This document shows positions 37,740 through 48,768 of a stretch of DNA of 64,000 bases, one piece after another. The notes beneath the pieces were generated by a model. It did not search any database, had not been told where the DNA came from, and worked only from the letters and a program-made list of their open reading frames with translations. The position numbers and the translations under genes are program-made. Source of the DNA: Tenebrio molitor (taxonomy: Eukaryota > Arthropoda > Insecta > Coleoptera > Tenebrionidae); the NCBI RefSeq assembly GCF_963966145.1, contig NC_091047.1, forward strand, positions 3,658,001 to 3,722,000, in the 5' to 3' direction. Within the stretch, counting starts at the first letter, position 1; each line of letters opens with the position of its first letter.

Positions 37740-37915
37740 CAAAAAAAGTACACGGCTATTACTCTGTCAGTGTAGCCGCCAGCTGCAATTGGATAAAAAA
37801 TTACTGCAAGCAAAATCAGAATCTAACTATCTAGTATCTTCCTTTGTATTTTTATTACGTTTGTAAATTTTGTAAACATTTTTTCGTTGTGTTTTTCCAC
37901 TTTGTACAACATTAT
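37740..37915 (-). pseudogene. Gr relic: N-terminus fused to C-terminal end by internal deletion
   Basis: From 37,913 the - strand reads MLYKVEKHNEKMFTKF and then TNVIKI, clearly the start of a GrA/B/C-type receptor. About 50 bases further on it reads LAATLTE and a stop (near 37,770), the end of a Gr last exon. Everything between is missing: about 1.3 kb has been deleted. Not functional. Confidence 0.75.
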
Positions 37916-38789
37916 CTGGGACAATGAGTTGAATAAAAGTGTGTTGTTATGGTAGAGACAATTTAATTGATTGATTAACGATTTGGAGTAAGTAAACAAT
38001 ATAAATAATTACGATCCAAAGCTTTCCGTCAAAATTAATTACAAGAGTTGATTGAGGCCATATTTCTGTTTGTATTGACATCATGCTATAAGAAAATTTC
38101 TAAATCTGGTTTGGAAGTTTAAAACATTTTAAAACTAAAAGTTTAGACCCTAATTTAAAATTGTTTCGGAAGTGAAGTAAAAATACAGAAAGTAATCCTA
38201 AGGAGAAATGGTGGATGCGTCGGGAGGAACATGCAGATTGTTTATTTAAAACTAATCCATTATAAATGATTTTTTTCTCAATTGTGCAAAAGCTTTGCTA
38301 TTTCATTTAGTCGATGTCGGTATTAATATTAATCACTGGAACGATTATTGCTCTTCACTTTTGCATCAAAATATAAATTTCGCACCGATGCTCCGATTTA
38401 TTCAAACATCATTATTGACGTAGTCGCACTTGTACTAATTATGTAAACAGTGCAGAAATTACGTAAATGTATGCAAAGATTTTTTCTTTGCACGAATGGA
38501 AATTCATTTACCTATAACTAAAAATATGTAACCACAATTTCATTTTGCAGTTAAAAATTTTGATTTATTTCATGACTTTTTAAAAATATATTTTTATTTG
38601 AAGAGCAGATAGAATGAGCGAAATTAACTCTAGCAAATCGATAACCTCGTTTTTTTTTATACATAAATAAAACGTTGTTTGTTCAATGTCAACAGTTTTA
38701 TTAATTATGAGCTTATTTGTAAATAAATGTGAAATAATTACATATTGATTAAATAAAAATCAGACAATTATTTTAGATCAGAAACAAAA

Positions 38790-38965
38790 CGTCCATTACT
38801 GTTTCTGTGCAGCCACCAACTACAAAACAGTACAAGTACTGTCCTCAGTAATCTTCATCAGATGAGAAGTATCATAATTAAATATCTAAACACTAATCGT
38901 CTTATCAATCAATCTTCTTTTCAAATCTCCAATAGTTTATTTGCAAACCTATTGTTCGCGTCAAC
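38790..38965 (-). pseudogene. Gr relic: mid-gene fragment
   Basis: The - strand translation gives GLQINYWRFEKKID. After stops and a frameshift it gives RRLVFRYLIMI, matching the third-loop/TM4 segment of GrB and GrC (GLRINYQRYKKKMVRRLLFKY). No other part of the gene is recognisable nearby. Together with 37,740-37,915 it may mark one or two dead receptors between GrB and GrC. Confidence 0.65.
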
Positions 38966-39388
38966 CATGTTTAGCAAAACAATAGTTATTTATATCACAA
39001 GGCCAGAAACTGTCATTTTGCAAGTGCGAGCACGGTTTGTGATCCGAGGCGTTAGCCGAGGCTCCACAAGTGCAAGCAATTTTTTTTTGGAACTTTATTT
39101 TGTACGAACGATGATGCTTACGACGGCAGTTGTATTACTTGAAAGCATTAATTATATTTTTATATATTTTATTTTAAATTTATTAAGAAAATTGCAGCAA
39201 GTATACTTTTATGAATAAACTTGTCAACGGAAAAAACTTTTAAGCAGCAGTTTTCATAATTTTTCTCCATCTACACTATTACTTTAAAAATTATATACAT
39301 CAAGTTCTTAGAAGGTAGATAAAATGTTTCTTTATCTTCATCCTCTTTCAAGTAAAATATCGCATGATTTGCACCAAAAAGACGACGA

Positions 39389-40853
39389 TTACTCTTTCAG
39401 GGTCGCCGCCAGCTGTATTAATATTATGATGTAAGTCGTAACTCCTCCAACGAACTGCAATTGGATAAAATATAATTGCGAGCAAAATCTAAATTTGACT
39501 ACGTAATATGTAACATCATCTTCCACTAGACAAGTTTTCAAATACTTCGTTCAAATTGTATTTTGGTATGAATTTTATACAAATTTTTCTTGGTGTTTTT
39601 GTAAGACTTTTTTTTAAATTCAATTGGAATACATTTTTTGTGTTAAATCGATTTGAAAACTCTATTCTGAACGCCTACAACCCACTCACCGAAAACACCA
39701 AAGTGTAATTTACCGGGAAAAATCCCGCGGCACTAAATTCGACGTTCTCGTTGGCGATTTGCAACGAAAACATTTCGATTTCGTCGATAATGTCGTGGTC
39801 GTCGGTTTCGATGTTGTGAATGAGTTCACCCGATCTGGTGACCTAGCAAAAAAAGTCATCCCACGTTTACTGATTCTTCTACTTTACCTCCTGAATAGTC
39901 GAATAGCAAGCATGGCAGATGCTGATCAAATTGATTCCGTACAACAAGGTCACAGCTGCAATTTTCAAAATGAAAATCCATGGTATGACCGTGGCCTGTA
40001 GATACCCAGTTATGAGGAAAATCATTACTGTTATTACTATGAATACGGTAGCGATCATTGAAAGTAGGATAAGGCCGAAGATGTCGTTGAACAGCTTGAT
40101 CAGTTTGGACAAGTGGTGGTGCAAAGTGCAGATTTTGCTCAAAGTCAAGAAAAGTTTTCGATTTTCGATGGTCTTCTCGACAAAACTAGTTTCCGAAGAG
40201 CAATATTTCACAATTTTCTCTAGTCGGTTATTCAGTAGTTGAAATCTGTCTTTCAAAATTAATACCAGTTCTACCAACTGGATGGAAAACACGAGGCTAA
40301 CTACCACATAGACCAATCCCAAACTATTGCCCAGTACAACGTATAAATCAGTACCATTATCTTGGTCTTGACCTATCGTCATATATGAAGAAAACTGAAG
40401 TGTAATAGCAAAATATTTAAACAGTAGTCGTCTAACCATCTTCTTTTTGTATCTCTGGTAATTGATTCTTAATCCTGTTGTTTGCACCTTCACGTCAAAG
40501 TCAACTATTTTTACCAAAAATTCAACGAACTTGTCTCTTTTTATCAAAGCGTTCATCCACAATGCAATAAAATAAACTCCCCCACCAACCAAGTTCAATA
40601 TGTATATCACTTTAAATATCATTTCCATATACGGATGTGTTGCAAATTTGTATATAACATAACAGACTATAGTTGACACTACACAACTTGCCAAAATATT
40701 CCCCAAACATTTTAGCTTCGAGTGACGAAAACCCTTCTCTGTGCAATTAAACGAAATCACACCAAAAATTTGGTTTTGGATTAGGAGTATTTTAATAACG
40801 TTTGTAAATTTTTTAAACATTTTTTCGTCAGACCTTTGCACTTCGTACAACAT
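39389..40853 (-). CDS. Gustatory receptor GrC
   Basis: Exons 40,853-39,888 (322 codons), 39,842-39,690 (51) and 39,454-39,389 (22 with stop) give 394 residues. Start MLYEVQRSDEKMFKKF. Exon 1 holds CTLHHHLSKLIKLFNDIFG and CHACYSTIQEV. Exon 2 runs from VTRSGELIHN to FFPVNYTLVFS. Exon 3 is FVGGVTTYIIILIQLAATLKE, identical to the GrA last exon. Introns are 45 and 235 bp. An in-frame Met 24 codons upstream (40,925) exists, but the paralogues support 40,853. The N-terminal relic at 37.9 kb is most similar to this gene and to GrA, so it probably derives from a lost neighbour of the same subgroup. Confidence 0.93.
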
Positions 40854-41026
40854 TGTTGCTGACAGCGATCGTATTGTAATGGGTCTATTGCTTTGTATAT
40901 GAAAATTATGTTGTTTACCTGACAATTAATAGATTAATGGCATAGTGTCATAAATTGGATTAACGATCAACAATTTGTATTTATGCTGACACGTCAAAGT
41001 TTTCAAGGGATATTAATTATTCCCAT

Positions 41027-41150
41027 GGATTGGAGTTACATATATCATCACATCCTACCATCTGAAAGCACTAATTTATCATTGAATAAAGAAGTTAAGC
41101 AGGGGTGGTCGCGGTTAATATGTGGATGGGTGGTCGCCGCAGAAACCGCA
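41027..41150 (+). repeat. 5S-rRNA-like pseudogene or 5S-derived SINE
   Basis: In order: CATCCTACCATCTGAAAGCA, GAAGTTAAGCAGGGG, GGTTAATATGTGGATGGG and TGGTCGCC. This follows 5S rRNA over nearly its full length, including the internal control region words AAGTTAAGCA and TGGATGGGT. Substitutions (for example AATTTATCATTGAATAAA in place of the loop C to loop A segment) make a functional 5S gene unlikely. It adjoins a foldback element. Confidence 0.65.
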
Positions 41151-41207
41151 TTATTTGATCACTTGATTCCAGGTGTCTCTTATCCATAATGGCGAATGAA
41201 TAAACTC

Positions 41208-41333
41208 GTAAACCGTAACCTGCATAGTGCGTTGAAGAGTCGATTGGGAACGCACTATGCAGGTTACGGGTCAGGATGCGTTCACAATCGACTCTTCAAT
41301 GCCTATTGCAAGGTGAAATTTAAAAAAACACCC
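41208..41333. mobile_element. GGGTGTT foldback family, copy with rearranged left arm
   Basis: Carries GTGCGTTGAAGAGTCGATTG, then CGCACTATGCAGGTTACGGG, then the inverted GCGTTCACAATCGACTCTTC, and ends TTTAAAAAAACACCC at 41,333. The outer left end seen at 60,882 is missing. In its place is an inverted CCGTAACCTGCATAGTGCG. Confidence 0.7.
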
Positions 41334-42030
41334 GATATAACAGATCGATTCTGCGTATGTTGTTTAAATAACAGTCCAATAAATTAATTCTTTGGATTAA
41401 GCATACAAAGCTAGACCTTTCAAGCTAAAAAATGTTACAATTAATCGATTAACCATAACTCATAATTTTTTCTCTCTTGTAGACTAAAAGGAATGACATT
41501 CATATTCTCGCTTAAGAAAATTGTTGAGGGCTGGCTTTCAGCAAATCAAAATTGTGCGCTGGGAAGTCGTCCGTTTTATTTATTTCAAAATTGAATTTTT
41601 TCTTCCTTTCAATTATGCAAATTGGCGCCTTTGAGTGCCGTCGACAGTTGTTACTTCTCATTTAGGTATAAAACGTTAAACTGTCAATAATGAAATGTTT
41701 AAATTTGTTTCTCCTGACTGCAAGGGGAGATATGAACGTTAAACATTATAAACTGGAATAATTTTTATTTGTCTGAATTATTAATACTCGTAGTTGCGTC
41801 TGATGTAGACTTAAATTATTTTTATCTTCAAGCGGTCGAAAATCGCGGTTGAAGTGACTCTTTTTTGTAACCGGATTTGAAATACTTCAAATCCAAGGAC
41901 ACCGGTGACCCAGTCAATGTAAAGTCGTCTAGTTGCCGACCTCGACTTCGTCTCGGTCTTCAATTTCTGGGCTCAGCACAAAAAGACTCACTTCTACTCT
42001 TAATGATATAATCTGCTATTTCGTATCCTT

Positions 42031-42194
42031 AGGGCCAGTTTATAGAAAGAGAATTAAATATTTAATTCGAATTGAATTTTAATGCGCGATTAACCCATCA
42101 ATCCGAAACTTCGATTGGTTCAATCTGATCACGTGTTCTTTTAATCTCGCATTTGATTACGATTTACTTAATTTCGCTTCTATAAACTGGCCCT
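42031..42194. mobile_element. MITE-like element abutting the GrD stop codon
   Basis: The left end AGGGCCAGTTTATAGAA and the right end TTCTATAAACTGGCCCT are inverted repeats, and similarity continues inward (GAATTAAAT against ACTTAATTTCG). The element is about 164 bp and non-coding. Its right terminus overlaps or touches the TAA stop codon of GrD at 42,194-42,196. Confidence 0.8.
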
Positions 42195-43473
42195 TAATCT
42201 TTAATAGCGTCTGCTACTTGTATTAATATTATAATGTATGAAAGTACAGCCCCAATAATCTGCAACAGAAAATTATAATTTTTTCTTATTCAAACATTAC
42301 AAGAAATATCCAGTCGGCACTTACTGAAACTAGCAAAGCGTAATTAATCGAAAAAAAATCAGCGGCGGTAAATTCAACTCGTGCATTTGCAATTTGTAAA
42401 GAGAACATCTCGATTTCGTCAATGATGTCATGATTGTCAGTTTTAATCTTGTGGATGAGTTGACCTGCTCTGCTCGCCTGGAATTTTTGGTCAGCAGTAT
42501 TTCTTTTTCAAAATGATCCACACTGTACCTCAGCAACTGTTGAATAGCAGAAATGACAGACATAGAAACTGTCAACTGCATAGCTGCTGCACGTCAGAAT
42601 CGAGTAGGTCGTCATGAACCAGTTTGTAAAACTTGCCTGTAACTCTACAGTGATGTAAAAAACAGAAATGGTGAGAACGATGAAGATGTATCCAAACATC
42701 AACAACAAGCTCACACCGAAAGTGTCATTGAAAAGTCGAATCAACTTGGAGAGGTGATGATGCAAAGTAGAGATTTTTCCAAGAAGTAGAACTTTTTTCC
42801 TGAGGTTTTTATCCTCCTCCACTAGACTTACTTCTTGAGCAAAAAACTCAATCAAATCGTTGATCTGTTCGTTCAGTGTAGCGAAGCGAATTTTCAACAT
42901 CAACGTCAACTCAACCGATTGAAAACACAATACAGAATTGAAAGCTGTTTGAAAACAAATACAAAGTTGCGTTGTTACGAAAATTGATGTTCTGTAGTGC
43001 GGATGAACGAGGACGTGGGATATGAGGAAAACGAAGAGAACAAAGTGCTTGGTCAAAAAGCGTCGTATTATTTCTCTTTTGGTTTGTTGGTAGTTGCGAA
43101 TGGTGCGGTCGACTGGAATGTGGGTGTCGAAATCGAAAATGTTTGTCAAAAAGTGGATACATTTCCGGCGATTAATCAAACTGGTAATCCAGATCGCAGT
43201 AGTGTATGATTCTCCACAGCATGTGCCAAATATAATTAAGCTCTTGTACATTGGTAGTGCTTTTACTTTCGTCATGTCTTGATATATTCCATACGCTGTA
43301 ACTGACAGAAATATGCAATGTAAGAGGATGTTGACAACGATTTTCCATTTTGATAATCGGAAATATGTTTCGGTGGCCGTAAATGACATCAATCCAAAAA
43401 TTTGACTTGGAATGAAGAGAATCCTAAGTGATGCAATAAATTGTTTGAAAAGTTTTTTATTCGTTCTTGTCAT
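42194..43473 (-). CDS. Gustatory receptor GrD (divergent member)
   Basis: Exons 43,473-42,529 (315 codons), 42,477-42,325 (51) and 42,259-42,194 (22 with stop) give 387 residues. The start MTRTNKKLFKQF aligns with the paralogues; an upstream Met at 43,629 would add an unconserved 52 residues. It keeps STLHHHLSKLIRLFNDTFG and CHFCYSTVAEV. It departs from the family elsewhere: exon 2 ends AADFFSINYALLVS instead of AAGFFPINYTLVFS, and exon 3 reads IIGAVLSYIIILIQVADAI, with Ser replacing the Thr of TYxxxxxQ. The frame is open and the splice sites are canonical (introns 51 and 65 bp), so it is probably functional but under different constraint. A MITE sits at its stop codon. Confidence 0.9.
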
Positions 43474-43691
43474 TGTGATGGCACTCACAGCTATGAAGTA
43501 AACTAACTTAGTAATCAATATTCCTATTTCTATTAATATATCGTAACACAAAAATGATTCAATATTGACATCAATAGTAATTGTAGATTTATTAATTTGT
43601 CTTTCTGCTTTCTTATAACGGATGGTCAAATCATCATTGTGAAATGTCAGCTATCAGTGTTAAAAATGTTTTCGTTTAAGGAGGTTGATAA

Positions 43692-43820
43692 TAATGGAAT
43701 TATTAATTAATAATTATTATATACGTAGTTATACCTCCAATAGTCTGCAAGGAAAGACAAAATGTTTCGATAAAATGATAAATTCTTCAACGGAAAATAT
43801 CAAAGTGTACTTGGTTACAA
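43692..43820 (-). pseudogene. Gr relic: end of exon 2 and exon 3
   Basis: On the - strand, KYTLIFSV (about 43,815-43,790) matches the end of exon 2 and still precedes a donor-like position. Then TIGGITTYIIII (about 43,753-43,710) matches exon 3, followed by stops. The order and spacing equal a normal Gr 3' end. No exon 1 is present upstream, because GrD begins there. Confidence 0.75.
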
Positions 43821-43822
43821 AT

Positions 43823-45073
43823 TTAATGACTTAGAGTAGATGATAGTTGTATTAATATTATAATGTAGGTGGTTACACCTCCAAAAATCTGGAACGAATG
43901 AAAATACATTTCCAAAAATGAAAATACATAGAAGCTTTTCCTCACCGAAAATATCAAAGTGTAATTTATTGGAAAAAACCCCGCCGCGCTAAATTCCACC
44001 TTTTCGTTTGCTATCTGAAGAGAAAACATCTCGATTTGGTCGATGACGTCATGATTTTCGGTTTCGATCTTGTGAATTAGCACGCCCATCTCATTAGCCT
44101 ACAAACTGCAGCGATCATTTTTTTTTTAATGCATATTTACCTCTTCAATGGTAGAGTGGCAGACGTCGCAGCTGTAAAAACAGTCAATTGCAGAACAAAA
44201 GCACGATACAAAAACGAAGCTGAGGGTCCACCAAGGCATTTCAGTAGATTGTATCGCCACCGACGCGAAAAAAAATCCAACCGTGATTACCATAAAGTTG
44301 AATCCGAACATCATCAACATGTTGACGCCGAAAATGTCATTGAAAAGTGTGACCAACTTTGACAGATGGTGATGCAAAAAACAGATTTTGCTGAGAACGA
44401 AGAATGTTTGATCCGTTTTGGTTTCAATCGAGGGCAATTCAAGACATTTGGTCAAAGTCTTGATCTGTTGGTTTAAAGTAACGAAACGCGTCTTCAACAT
44501 CAGAACCATCGCGACTGATTGGTGACACCATATGGAACCACAAGTTACGACTATACACACATCAACGTTTGACAGAATCTGAGTGAGCAAGCTTTGTAGA
44601 GAAAAAGAAGATACATGGAAAATTATGTAAATAGCCAGAAAGAAGTGTTTGAACAGGAAATATTTCATAATTTGTTTGTTGATTTTCTGATATATTTTGG
44701 CAACACGCGTGGATGGAATCTGCCCATCAAAATCGAAGATTTTAAGCAAGAACTCCATAAGCTTGTCGCGATTCAACAAATTGTTTATCCAGACGGTTAC
44801 AACGTAGATTGTTCCGGTACAAATACACAGTAAATTTGTAGTTTTCTGGACTAGTGAACTTTCATCGTCTGCGGTATTAATATAGAACAAATAAGCCCCT
44901 AATGTGACAGTCAGACAAACTGTGCAGATAGTTCTTGTGATTGTGGCATTTGAGGAGCGAAATGTGTTTCCCGTGGAAGAAAACGGAATCATTCCAAAAA
45001 TTTGGCCCAAGATTAAGAACAATCTAATTGAAAAAACGAATTTTTTGAATTGTTTTTCGTCCATTTTTACCAT
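43823..45073 (-). CDS. Gustatory receptor GrE (cassette 1, first gene)
   Basis: Exons 45,073-44,141 (311 codons), 44,098-43,946 (51) and 43,888-43,823 (22 with stop) give 383 residues. The start is placed at MVKMDEKQFKKF, as in its relatives GrF-GrH; in-frame Mets at 45,088 and 45,103 are possible. Conserved block CFLHHHLSKLVTLFNDIFG and CDVCHSTIEEV. Exon 2 begins ANEMGVLIHK; exon 3 is IFGGVTTYIIILIQLSSTL. Introns 42 and 57 bp. Nearest relative is GrG (about 3.4 kb away), with which it shares upstream sequence, including ATTCACTTGATAT before the start. Sites around TM4 and the extracellular loops differ most, as expected for ligand-facing parts. Confidence 0.92.
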
Positions 45074-45573
45074 CTTAGACGATCTGTACATTACTGATAT
45101 CAAGTGAATGGCGCCAATACACTATTTCATTTGTGGTAAATTAGAAGCAAGCATTAAAACTCCAGAAAATCAATCCATCAGTTGATTGGATAATATTTAC
45201 ATCGTTTAAAAGGAAAAACAAACAAAAAAGTATATATAAATAAATATCAATATCAAAATATCAATACTTGCTAGCTTCATTACTTGATTTTTGTATCGTC
45301 TGTAATCCTTAATGCCGCGTGAACAACTTGTGACGTAGATGTTGTAAAAAGTGAGCATAGAGCAAATCAAATGGTAATATAAAAAATAGTGCTGTCAAAG
45401 GAATTATCATTGTTTGATAGAAATATCAATAGCTATAAATGAATCCTGCCTCGATGCCGTGTCGCCTTTTATTTTGATAGATACTAGATTCACCATTACA
45501 ACTTGCTCCGTCTTAAAATTCGTCGTAAAATTCGAGGAGTTAATTATTATTGCTAACTATCAATTTAAATAAA
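45074..45573. other. Intergenic interval GrE-GrF
   Basis: AT-rich. The part at about 45,420-45,480 (AATGAATCCTGCCTCGATGC) is repeated at about 49,030-49,075 between GrG and GrH, marking the duplicated cassette. No gene or relic. Confidence 0.6.
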
Positions 45574-46888
45574 TTAATTGGTAGATTTAGTTACTAGGGT
45601 AGCTGACAATTGAATTAATATTATAATGTACGTGGTGACCCCTCCAATAATCTGCAATCAAAAACGTTTCAATCAAAAACTTTTTGAAAATAATTTAAAA
45701 ATTAAAAATGATAATTTCACAACTAAAAAGAGTACTCACTGAAAATACCAAAGTGTAATTTATTGGAAAAAACCCCGCGGCACTAAATTCCACCCCCTCG
45801 TTTGCAATCTGAAGGGAAAACATCTCGATTTCGTCAATGACGTGGTGGTTCGTAGTTTGAATGTTGTGGATTAACGCACCCATTTTATTTGCCTGCAAAT
45901 AGCAGTCACAATTTTTAAAAATGATGAGTGAAATATTTACCGCTTCAACAGTCAAGTGGCAGACGCTGCAGGTGTAAAAACAATCAATCCCGCAACAGAG
46001 ACATGCCAAAAAGATGGAGATTCCCACCAACCAATCTTTTTGACTTGACTGCACTTCCACAGATCCGTAAAAAAGTGCAACCGTGATCATTATAAAATTG
46101 AATCCGAACATGAGCAGCAAGTTCACACCAAAAATTTCGTTGAAGAGCGTGACCAGCTTGGATAAGTGGTGGTGCAAGACGCAGATTTTGCCAAGAAGAA
46201 GACTGTTCTCCGCTGTATTTTTATGTTGACCAATTAGACTTAAGTGTTGGTTGGCGGAATATTTGACCAAGTCTTTGACCTGTTGGTTTAACGTGATAAA
46301 CCGGATCTTCAACATGTAAACCATTGCAGCCGACTCGTGACACCACATCCCACTAATCATAATTAGAAAACATGAAAAAATTTCCGTCAACTGATAGATC
46401 AAGGATTTTTGTTTTCGAATTAGGAACGAATGGCAAAAGATAGAACTAGCCAGTGAGACCAGCTTGATCAGGAAAAATTTCACAATTTGCTTCTCGCTTT
46501 TTCGATACATTTCTAAAACGCTTCTAGTGGGAACCTGCGAATCAAAATAGACAATTTTAAGCAAGAACTCGATGAATTTATCTCGATTGAGTAAATTGCT
46601 TGACCAGACGTTGACAACAAGAGTTCCTCCACAGCAGATGCCTATTATATTAGTTGTTTTCTGAACTACTGGACCCACATCATCTAACGACATTTTATAG
46701 AGCATGTAAAGTGTTAGTAGGAGAGTCGTACAAATTCTCAAAAGAATTCCAATTGTTAAGACTTTTGACGCGCAAAATTTTGTTTCTGCGAAACTGAACG
46801 GAACCATTCCAAAGATTTGGCCCAAAATTAGAAGGAATCTAAGCGAAGAAATGAACTTTTGGGATAACTCTTCACCCGTTTTTACCAT
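45574..46888 (-). CDS. Gustatory receptor GrF (cassette 1, second gene)
   Basis: Exons 46,888-45,941 (316 codons), 45,892-45,740 (51) and 45,651-45,574 (26 with stop) give 392 residues. Start MVKTGEELSQKFISSLRF. Exon 1 has CVLHHHLSKLVTLFNEIFG and CSVCHLTVEAV. Exon 2 starts ANKMGALIHNIQTTNHHV, where the double His replaces the usual HD. Exon 3 is IIGGVTTYIIILIQLSATL followed by a longer tail, VTKSTN, than in GrE. Introns 48 and 88 bp. The intron 1 donor is GTAAAT. GrH is its close copy, and the 5' flanks of the two (46,900-47,170 and 50,507-50,830) are almost the same. Confidence 0.93.
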
Positions 46889-47217
46889 CTTGGCAGCTCT
46901 GAAAGTTTCAATAAGTGAACAAGCGGGACAATCAATAATTCCATTTGTTAAATTGGAGCCAAAGTTAACTCATTTATTTAATCAACGTTTCGGATAACAA
47001 TAATTGATACGAAACCATTAAAAATGTTGACTTTCTTGTTTTATTACCACTTAAATTCCATTTGGACATATTAAATTATGTCTTCGGCAACAGAACAATC
47101 TTGGGGCAATTCAAATTTGTTTCACAATTCCCGTTTTGTGAAACATCTCGACTAGACTCAGACAAGTCATGTTCAAAATTTTTGCTAACATGAAGTTGAC
47201 GGTGGTTGGTCACACAT
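46889..47217. other. Intergenic interval GrF-GrG, duplicated upstream of GrH
   Basis: Holds the putative promoter of GrF. The block from GAAAGTTTCAATAAGTGAAC to ACCATTAAAAATGTTGACT is repeated with few differences at about 50,508-50,635, and resemblance continues to about 50,830. No coding feature. Confidence 0.65.
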
Positions 47218-48466
47218 TTAATGATTTAGAGTAGAAGATAGTTGTATTAATATTATAATGTAGGTGGTTATACCTCCAATGATCTGCAACGAAGGAAAAT
47301 ACACTTCCAAAACGAAAATAGAGGCTTCTCCTCACCGAAAATATCAAAGTGTTATTTATTGGAAAAAACTCCGCGGCGCTAAATTCTACTTTTTCGTTTG
47401 CCATCTGAAGCGAAAACATCTCGATTTCGTCGATGACGTCATGATTTTCGGTTTTGATCTTGTGAATCAGCACGCCCATCATACTGGCCTACAAACTGCA
47501 GCGATCATATATTTTTTTTTTATTCATATTTACCTGTTCAACAGTTGAGTGGCAGACGCCGCAGCTGTACAAACAGTCAATTCCATAACAACAGCACGAT
47601 ACAACGATGAAGGTGTAGACCCACCATCGCGTATCACCCCATTGTATCGCGGCCGACCCGAAAACAAGTGCAACCGTGATTGCGATAAAGTTGAATGCGA
47701 ACATCGTCAACATGTTGACGCCGAAAATCTCATTGAAAAGTGTGACCAACTTTGACAGATGGTGATGCAAAGAACAAATTTTGCTGAGAATGAAGAGTTT
47801 TTGATCCGTATTAGTTTCAACCGCGGGCAATTCAAGACATTTGGTCAAAGTCTTGATCTGTTGGTTTAAAGTAACGAAACGCATCTTCAACATCAGAACC
47901 ATCGTGACTGATTGGTGACACCATATGGAACCACAGGTTGTGACTAAACACACATAAATGTTCGACAGAATTTGAGTGAGCAAGCTTTCTACAGACAAAA
48001 AGAATAATTGGAAAATGATGTAAACACTCAGAAAGAAGTGTTTGAACAGGAAATATTTCATGCTTTGTTTGTTGATTTTCTGATATATTTTGGCAGCGCG
48101 GGCGGATGGAATCTGCCTATCAAAATCGAAGATTTTAAGCAAGAACTCCATAAGTTTGTCGCGTTTCAACAAATTGTTTATCCAGATGGTTACAATGAAA
48201 GTTGTTCCGGTACAAATGCACAGTAAATTTGCAGTTTTTTGGACTGGTAGGCTGCTATCTTCTGCTACATTAATATACAACAAATAAGCTGTTAATGTGA
48301 CCATCAAACAAACTGTGCAAATAGTTCTGGTGATTGTGGCATTTGAGGAGCGAAATTTATTTTCCGTGTGAGAAAACGGAATCATTCCAAAGATTTGGCC
48401 CAATATTAAGAAGAATCGAATTGAAGAAATGAATTTTTGAAATGGTTTTTCGTTCGTTTTTACCAT
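47218..48466 (-). CDS. Gustatory receptor GrG (cassette 2, first gene)
   Basis: Exons 48,466-47,534 (311 codons), 47,488-47,336 (51) and 47,283-47,218 (22 with stop) give 383 residues, the same length as GrE. The start MVKTNEKPFQKF is chosen by alignment; Mets at 48,484 and 48,502 lie in frame upstream. Conserved CSLHHHLSKLVTLFNEIFG and CGVCHSTVEQV. Exon 2 ends AAEFFPINNTLIFS: Glu replaces the usual Gly, and Asn replaces the Tyr that is conserved in every other copy. Exon 3 is IIGGITTYIIILIQLSSTL. Introns 45 and 52 bp. The open frame suggests function, but the two substitutions at otherwise fixed positions are worth testing. Confidence 0.91.
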
Positions 48467-48768
48467 CTTGGACGATCTGTACATTAGCATTACTAATATC
48501 AAGTGAATACCACTACCAATAGGTACATTATTTCATTTGGTAAATTAGAAACAAGCACTGGGAGGCTAAAAAAGGAATCAATCAGTTAATTGAATAATAA
48601 TAATTACACCGTTTGAAAGGAAAAGCAATCAAAAATACATATATAAATAACTATCAATATCAATACATCAATCTTTGATTTCAGTATTGTGTCTAATCCT
48701 TAATATCGTACACAGTTTGGACCTGGGTGTTGTAAAAAGTAAGCACAGAGCAAAATAAATGATAATAT
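48467..48768. other. 5' flank of GrG
   Basis: AT-rich. The word ATTCACTTGATAT (- strand) before the start is shared with GrE. No coding feature. The MITE follows at 48,769. Confidence 0.55.

Larger units (their letters stand above)
37024..39388. other. Intergenic interval GrB-GrC
   Basis: Besides the two relics and the dispersed repeat, this AT-rich stretch holds a CpG-rich hairpin motif at about 39,043-39,064 (CCGAGGCGTTAGCCGAGGC). An open + strand frame at 38,862-39,218 overlaps the relic and is not a gene. Confidence 0.5.
40854..42030. other. Intergenic interval GrC-GrD
   Basis: Holds the 5S-like sequence, a foldback copy and, at 41,831-41,990, a diverged relative of the 37,250-37,320 repeat. 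No further receptor fragment is recognised. Confidence 0.5.

Noticed and set aside
38862..39218. 118-codon + strand open frame
   Set aside because: Overlaps a receptor relic on the opposite strand and a hairpin repeat; not a gene.
41027..41150. Functional 5S rRNA gene
   Set aside because: Too many substitutions in the 5' half and in loop regions, and no terminator T-run in the expected place.
44129..44362. Various + strand open frames within the receptor array
   Set aside because: They are antisense shadows of receptor exons.
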